A DNA stretch of 64,000 nucleotides from Robiginitalea aestuariiviva (GTDB taxonomy: Bacteria > Bacteroidota > Bacteroidia > Flavobacteriales > Flavobacteriaceae): assembly GCF_029537735.1 (NCBI RefSeq), contig NZ_JARPUQ010000002.1, positions 1,170,240 to 1,234,239 on the forward strand. The letters run 5' to 3'. This document shows, in pieces, positions 62,153 through 64,000 of the stretch; position 1 is the first letter of the stretch; every line of letters begins with the position of its first letter. Both the position numbers and the translations under genes were made by a program. The notes under the pieces are model-generated. The model saw only the letters and a program-made list of their open reading frames with translations, ran no database searches and was not told the origin of the DNA.

Positions 62153-62404
62153 ATGAAAAAAGTATTCTCCCTTATCGCCATCGCCCTTTTGTTTGCCGCC
62201 ACCACCGCCTGCGAAGCCGATAATGCTTCCGCGGAGCAGCTCTATGACGCCCTGTGTACTACCTGTGATGACGTTGATCCGGAAGGAGAATGTACCACAT
62301 GCGACGATGTTGATCCCGAAGGCGCCTGCACTACTTGCGACGATGTTGATCCAGAAGGTGAATGTACCACCTGCGATGATATTCCGGACGACAACGGGAA
62401 TTAA
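62153..62404 (+). CDS. Small lipoprotein of tandem CxxC / Asp-rich repeats
   Basis: 83 residues from ATG 62153. The signal ends at a lipobox with Cys20 (AATTAC). The mature part is about 64 residues, with a short Asp/Ala/Glu leader and four 12-residue repeats starting at Cys35, 47, 59 and 71 with consensus CTTCDDVDPEGE. Eight Cys in four CxxC pairs alternate with acidic DDVDPEG segments. The repeats' codons differ at silent sites (CCG/CCC/CCA; GGA/GGC/GGT), so the amino-acid pattern is kept by selection. I do not recognise the family. Metal or calcium binding is a guess. Confidence 0.8.
   Translation: MKKVFSLIAIALLFAATTACEADNASAEQLYDALCTTCDDVDPEGECTTCDDVDPEGACTTCDDVDPEGECTTCDDIPDDNGN
62255..62398 (+). 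repeat. Four tandem 36-base coding repeats
   Basis: Four copies of a 36-base unit encoding CTTCDDVDPEGE with the last unit partly diverged (CTTCDDIPDDNG). The period is 12 codons. Silent-site differences among the copies argue against a very recent slip-strand expansion. Confidence 0.85.
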
Positions 62405-62431
62405 GAACGAAATTCTTTTCAGAATTCTTTT

Positions 62432-62463
62432 AAGGGCCTTGCAAACCGTAAGGCCCTTTTTTA
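62432..62463 (+). terminator. Intrinsic terminator after the Cys-repeat lipoprotein
   Basis: AAGGGCCTT (62432-62440) pairs with AAGGCCCTT (62450-62458), followed by T6. It ends 10 bases before the next gene's ATG. Confidence 0.9.
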
Positions 62464-62473
62464 ATTTGGTGTT

Positions 62474-64000
62474 ATGGTTAATAACCCACAGGGCAAGATA
62501 TTTACATTTACCTTAATGCTTCTGCTGCTGGGCGGTTGGGGGTGCAACCGTGGTGTGGATGCCCGCACCCGGGCCGAACGGCAGGCCGAGATCTCTGCAC
62601 GCATTGCTGCCCTGTCGGACCCCAACCTACCCGAAAGCGCCTGGGAGGTAGCCCGGGAAACACTGGAAAAGGAATTACTGGACACAGACGGAGATAGCAT
62701 ACAGGCCTACGGGTTGGTAAAGCTCCTGGAGACGTATCGGGACCAGAAAGAGGACCCGGAATACCGCGCTCTGGCCAATCGTGCCCTGAGCCTGGCTCAG
62801 GACCGACGGGATACCCTGGCCATCGGGCAACTTTTCTCTGAAATCGGGATGTTTCATTACCGTCGCAATCACCAGGACAGCGCCTATTCCAATTTTACCA
62901 CGGCCTACGACCTTTTTATCCGCCTGGACTCCCTTTATTTAGCCGGCCATGCCAAAAGAAGCATTGCCGCCACCAAGTATTTTACCGGGGATTACCTGAG
63001 TGCGGACGAAAATGTAGTGCAGGCCATTGACCTTTTTGAGGCGGCCGGGGACCACCCTGACAGCCGCTTCCAGATTGCAAGATGCTACAGCTTTATGGGG
63101 AGTATCTCCTCGGCCATGAACCAATATGACAAGGCCTTAGAAGCCCAGGAAAAGGCCCTGGAATTGTTAGCCGTCTTCCCAGATCAGCACGGCATGCGCC
63201 ATACCCTCTACAATAATATGAGTAATGCATATCTGCAAAAAGAAGATTATTTGCGGGCCTTGCGATACCTCAACCTAATCTTAAACGCTCCCCCGGAAGA
63301 AAATATAAGCCTTCGTACCCTGGCGCTTGCCCTAATCAACCAGGGGCGGGCCTATTTCGGGTTAAAAAATTATGGGGCCGCAGAAAAAAGCTACCGGGAA
63401 GCCCTGGAGTATATTCAGCAATCTGCCGACCTGAACAACCGGCTGCCCCGGAACTATTACTATATGGCAGAACTCTTCCTGGCCCAGGAAGATACCGCCC
63501 GGGCCAGCGCCTATATTCAACTTGGGCGGGAATGGGCGGAACAATTAAAGGAAATGGACGGCCTTAAAGATATCCTGGTTTTGCAATCCAGAATTTCCCC
63601 TGCCCTGGCGCCGGCCAATATTGAGCGCCTGGATATGCTGCGGGACAGCCTGCTGAACCTGGAACGGGACAACCGCAACAAGATGGCCCGCCTGGAGATG
63701 CAGACAGACCAGTACATAGAACGGAACGAAGAGCTGGCCCGCCGGCAGATCCTGTGGATTGGCCTGGCCATGGGGGTATTGCTGCTGGGGGCATCCATCC
63801 TGATCATCATCACCCAGCGGGTGCGCAACCAGAAACTGCGCTTCCAGCAACAGCAACAGGAAGCTAACCAGGAGATCTTTAACCTGATGCTCTCCCAGAA
63901 CGAGAAGGTGGAGGAAGGCAAGCACGAAGTGCAGAAACGCATCTCCGAAGACCTGCATGACGGGGTGCTGGGGGAAATGAACGGCATCCGTATGGTGCTG
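62474..64000 (+). CDS. TPR-containing sensor histidine kinase (HisKA_3 type), 3'-partial
   Basis: 509 codons are visible, open to the window end. An N-terminal signal ending near WGC (possible lipoprotein or signal anchor, MVNNPQGKIFTFTLMLLLLGGWGC) is followed by TPR-like helical repeats (about 60-400), a coiled stretch, one transmembrane helix (about 419-441; ILWIGLAMGVLLLGASILIII) and the start of a HisKA_3 phospho-acceptor domain (RISEDLHDGVLGEM near residue 500). It should partner with a NarL-type response regulator, possibly encoded just outside the window. Confidence 0.9.
   Translation, partial: MVNNPQGKIFTFTLMLLLLGGWGCNRGVDARTRAERQAEISARIAALSDPNLPESAWEVARETLEKELLDTDGDSIQAYGLVKLLETYRDQKEDPEYRALANRALSLAQDRRDTLAIGQLFSEIGMFHYRRNHQDSAYSNFTTAYDLFIRLDSLYLAGHAKRSIAATKYFTGDYLSADENVVQAIDLFEAAGDHPDSRFQIARCYSFMGSISSAMNQYDKALEAQEKALELLAVFPDQHGMRHTLYNNMSNAYLQKEDYLRALRYLNLILNAPPEENISLRTLALALINQGRAYFGLKNYGAAEKSYREALEYIQQSADLNNRLPRNYYYMAELFLAQEDTARASAYIQLGREWAEQLKEMDGLKDILVLQSRISPALAPANIERLDMLRDSLLNLERDNRNKMARLEMQTDQYIERNEELARRQILWIGLAMGVLLLGASILIIITQRVRNQKLRFQQQQQEANQEIFNLMLSQNEKVEEGKHEVQKRISEDLHDGVLGEMNGIRMVL

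Noticed and set aside
62255-62398. CRISPR-like or satellite interpretation of the tandem repeats
   Set aside because: The repeats are in frame, lack unique spacers, and differ mainly at silent codon positions, so they are coding repeats.

Overview
The window reads as a chromosomal segment of a high-GC member of the Flavobacteriaceae (phylum Bacteroidota). The organism call is an inference, with a Robiginitalea-like marine flavobacterium as the best guess. It rests on TAnnTTTG-type -7 promoter boxes, the Bacteroidota-style SRP RNA apical sequence, TonB/SusC-type secreted proteins with carboxypeptidase-like N-terminal domains, a menaquinone gene cluster interleaved with DUF2853 and CvfB genes, and periplasmic-TPR histidine kinases with LytTR regulators. 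I saw no prophage, insertion sequence, CRISPR array, rRNA or tRNA. Genes are densely packed and lie on both strands, and many convergent pairs end within a few bases of each other.

Layout. 1-7.2 kb: prfB, entered exactly at its programmed frameshift site; an ArsC-like protein; a small secreted protein coupled to a TonB-dependent receptor; a small membrane protein; fumC; a coiled-coil membrane protein. 7.3-15.8 kb: a metallo-beta-lactamase-fold lipoprotein; an active/inactive pair of M16 peptidases; ettA; a small membrane protein; a Gfo/Idh/MocA oxidoreductase; an acyl-CoA carboxylase beta subunit. 15.8-22.7 kb: an unusual array of three paralogous secreted proteins (carboxypeptidase-like domain, SusC-like plug without a barrel, TPR-like region, DUF2135-like C-terminus), followed by a smaller secreted partner. 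22.8-38.3 kb: an M24 peptidase and a menaquinone region (menE, a CPBP protease, menC; then menA, SPOR-like, cvfB, DUF2853, menD, menF, menI). A histidine kinase / LytTR response-regulator pair, a metal-dependent hydrolase and an SDR lie between the two men blocks. menB, menH and menG are not in the window.

38.4-53.3 kb: an alpha/beta hydrolase and a GNAT; dnaK with a palindrome upstream; sdaA; panB-lspA-rluA-type; a conserved Bacteroidota protein; leuA-leuB (LeuA is the short form without a regulatory domain); pheT. 53.3-59.4 kb: a fasciclin protein; a two-TM membrane protein; a YbiT-type ABC-F protein with a degenerate second Walker A; a thioredoxin-fold lipoprotein without CxxC; fsa; an SDR. 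59.5-64 kb: SRP RNA with complete promoter and terminator; a glutaminyl cyclase lipoprotein; a thioesterase; a LytTR regulator with a dead-looking receiver; a tiny lipoprotein made of four 12-residue CxxC repeats; and the 5' part of a TPR histidine kinase that runs off the window.

Most of the genes are housekeeping. The parts most worth a second look are the barrel-less plug array (15.8-22.7 kb), the pseudo-receiver / Cys-repeat lipoprotein / kinase stretch (61.3-64 kb), the ABC-F protein with one apparent ATP site, the candidate small RNA near 31.0 kb, and two palindromic sites (42641-42653 and 53831-53850).
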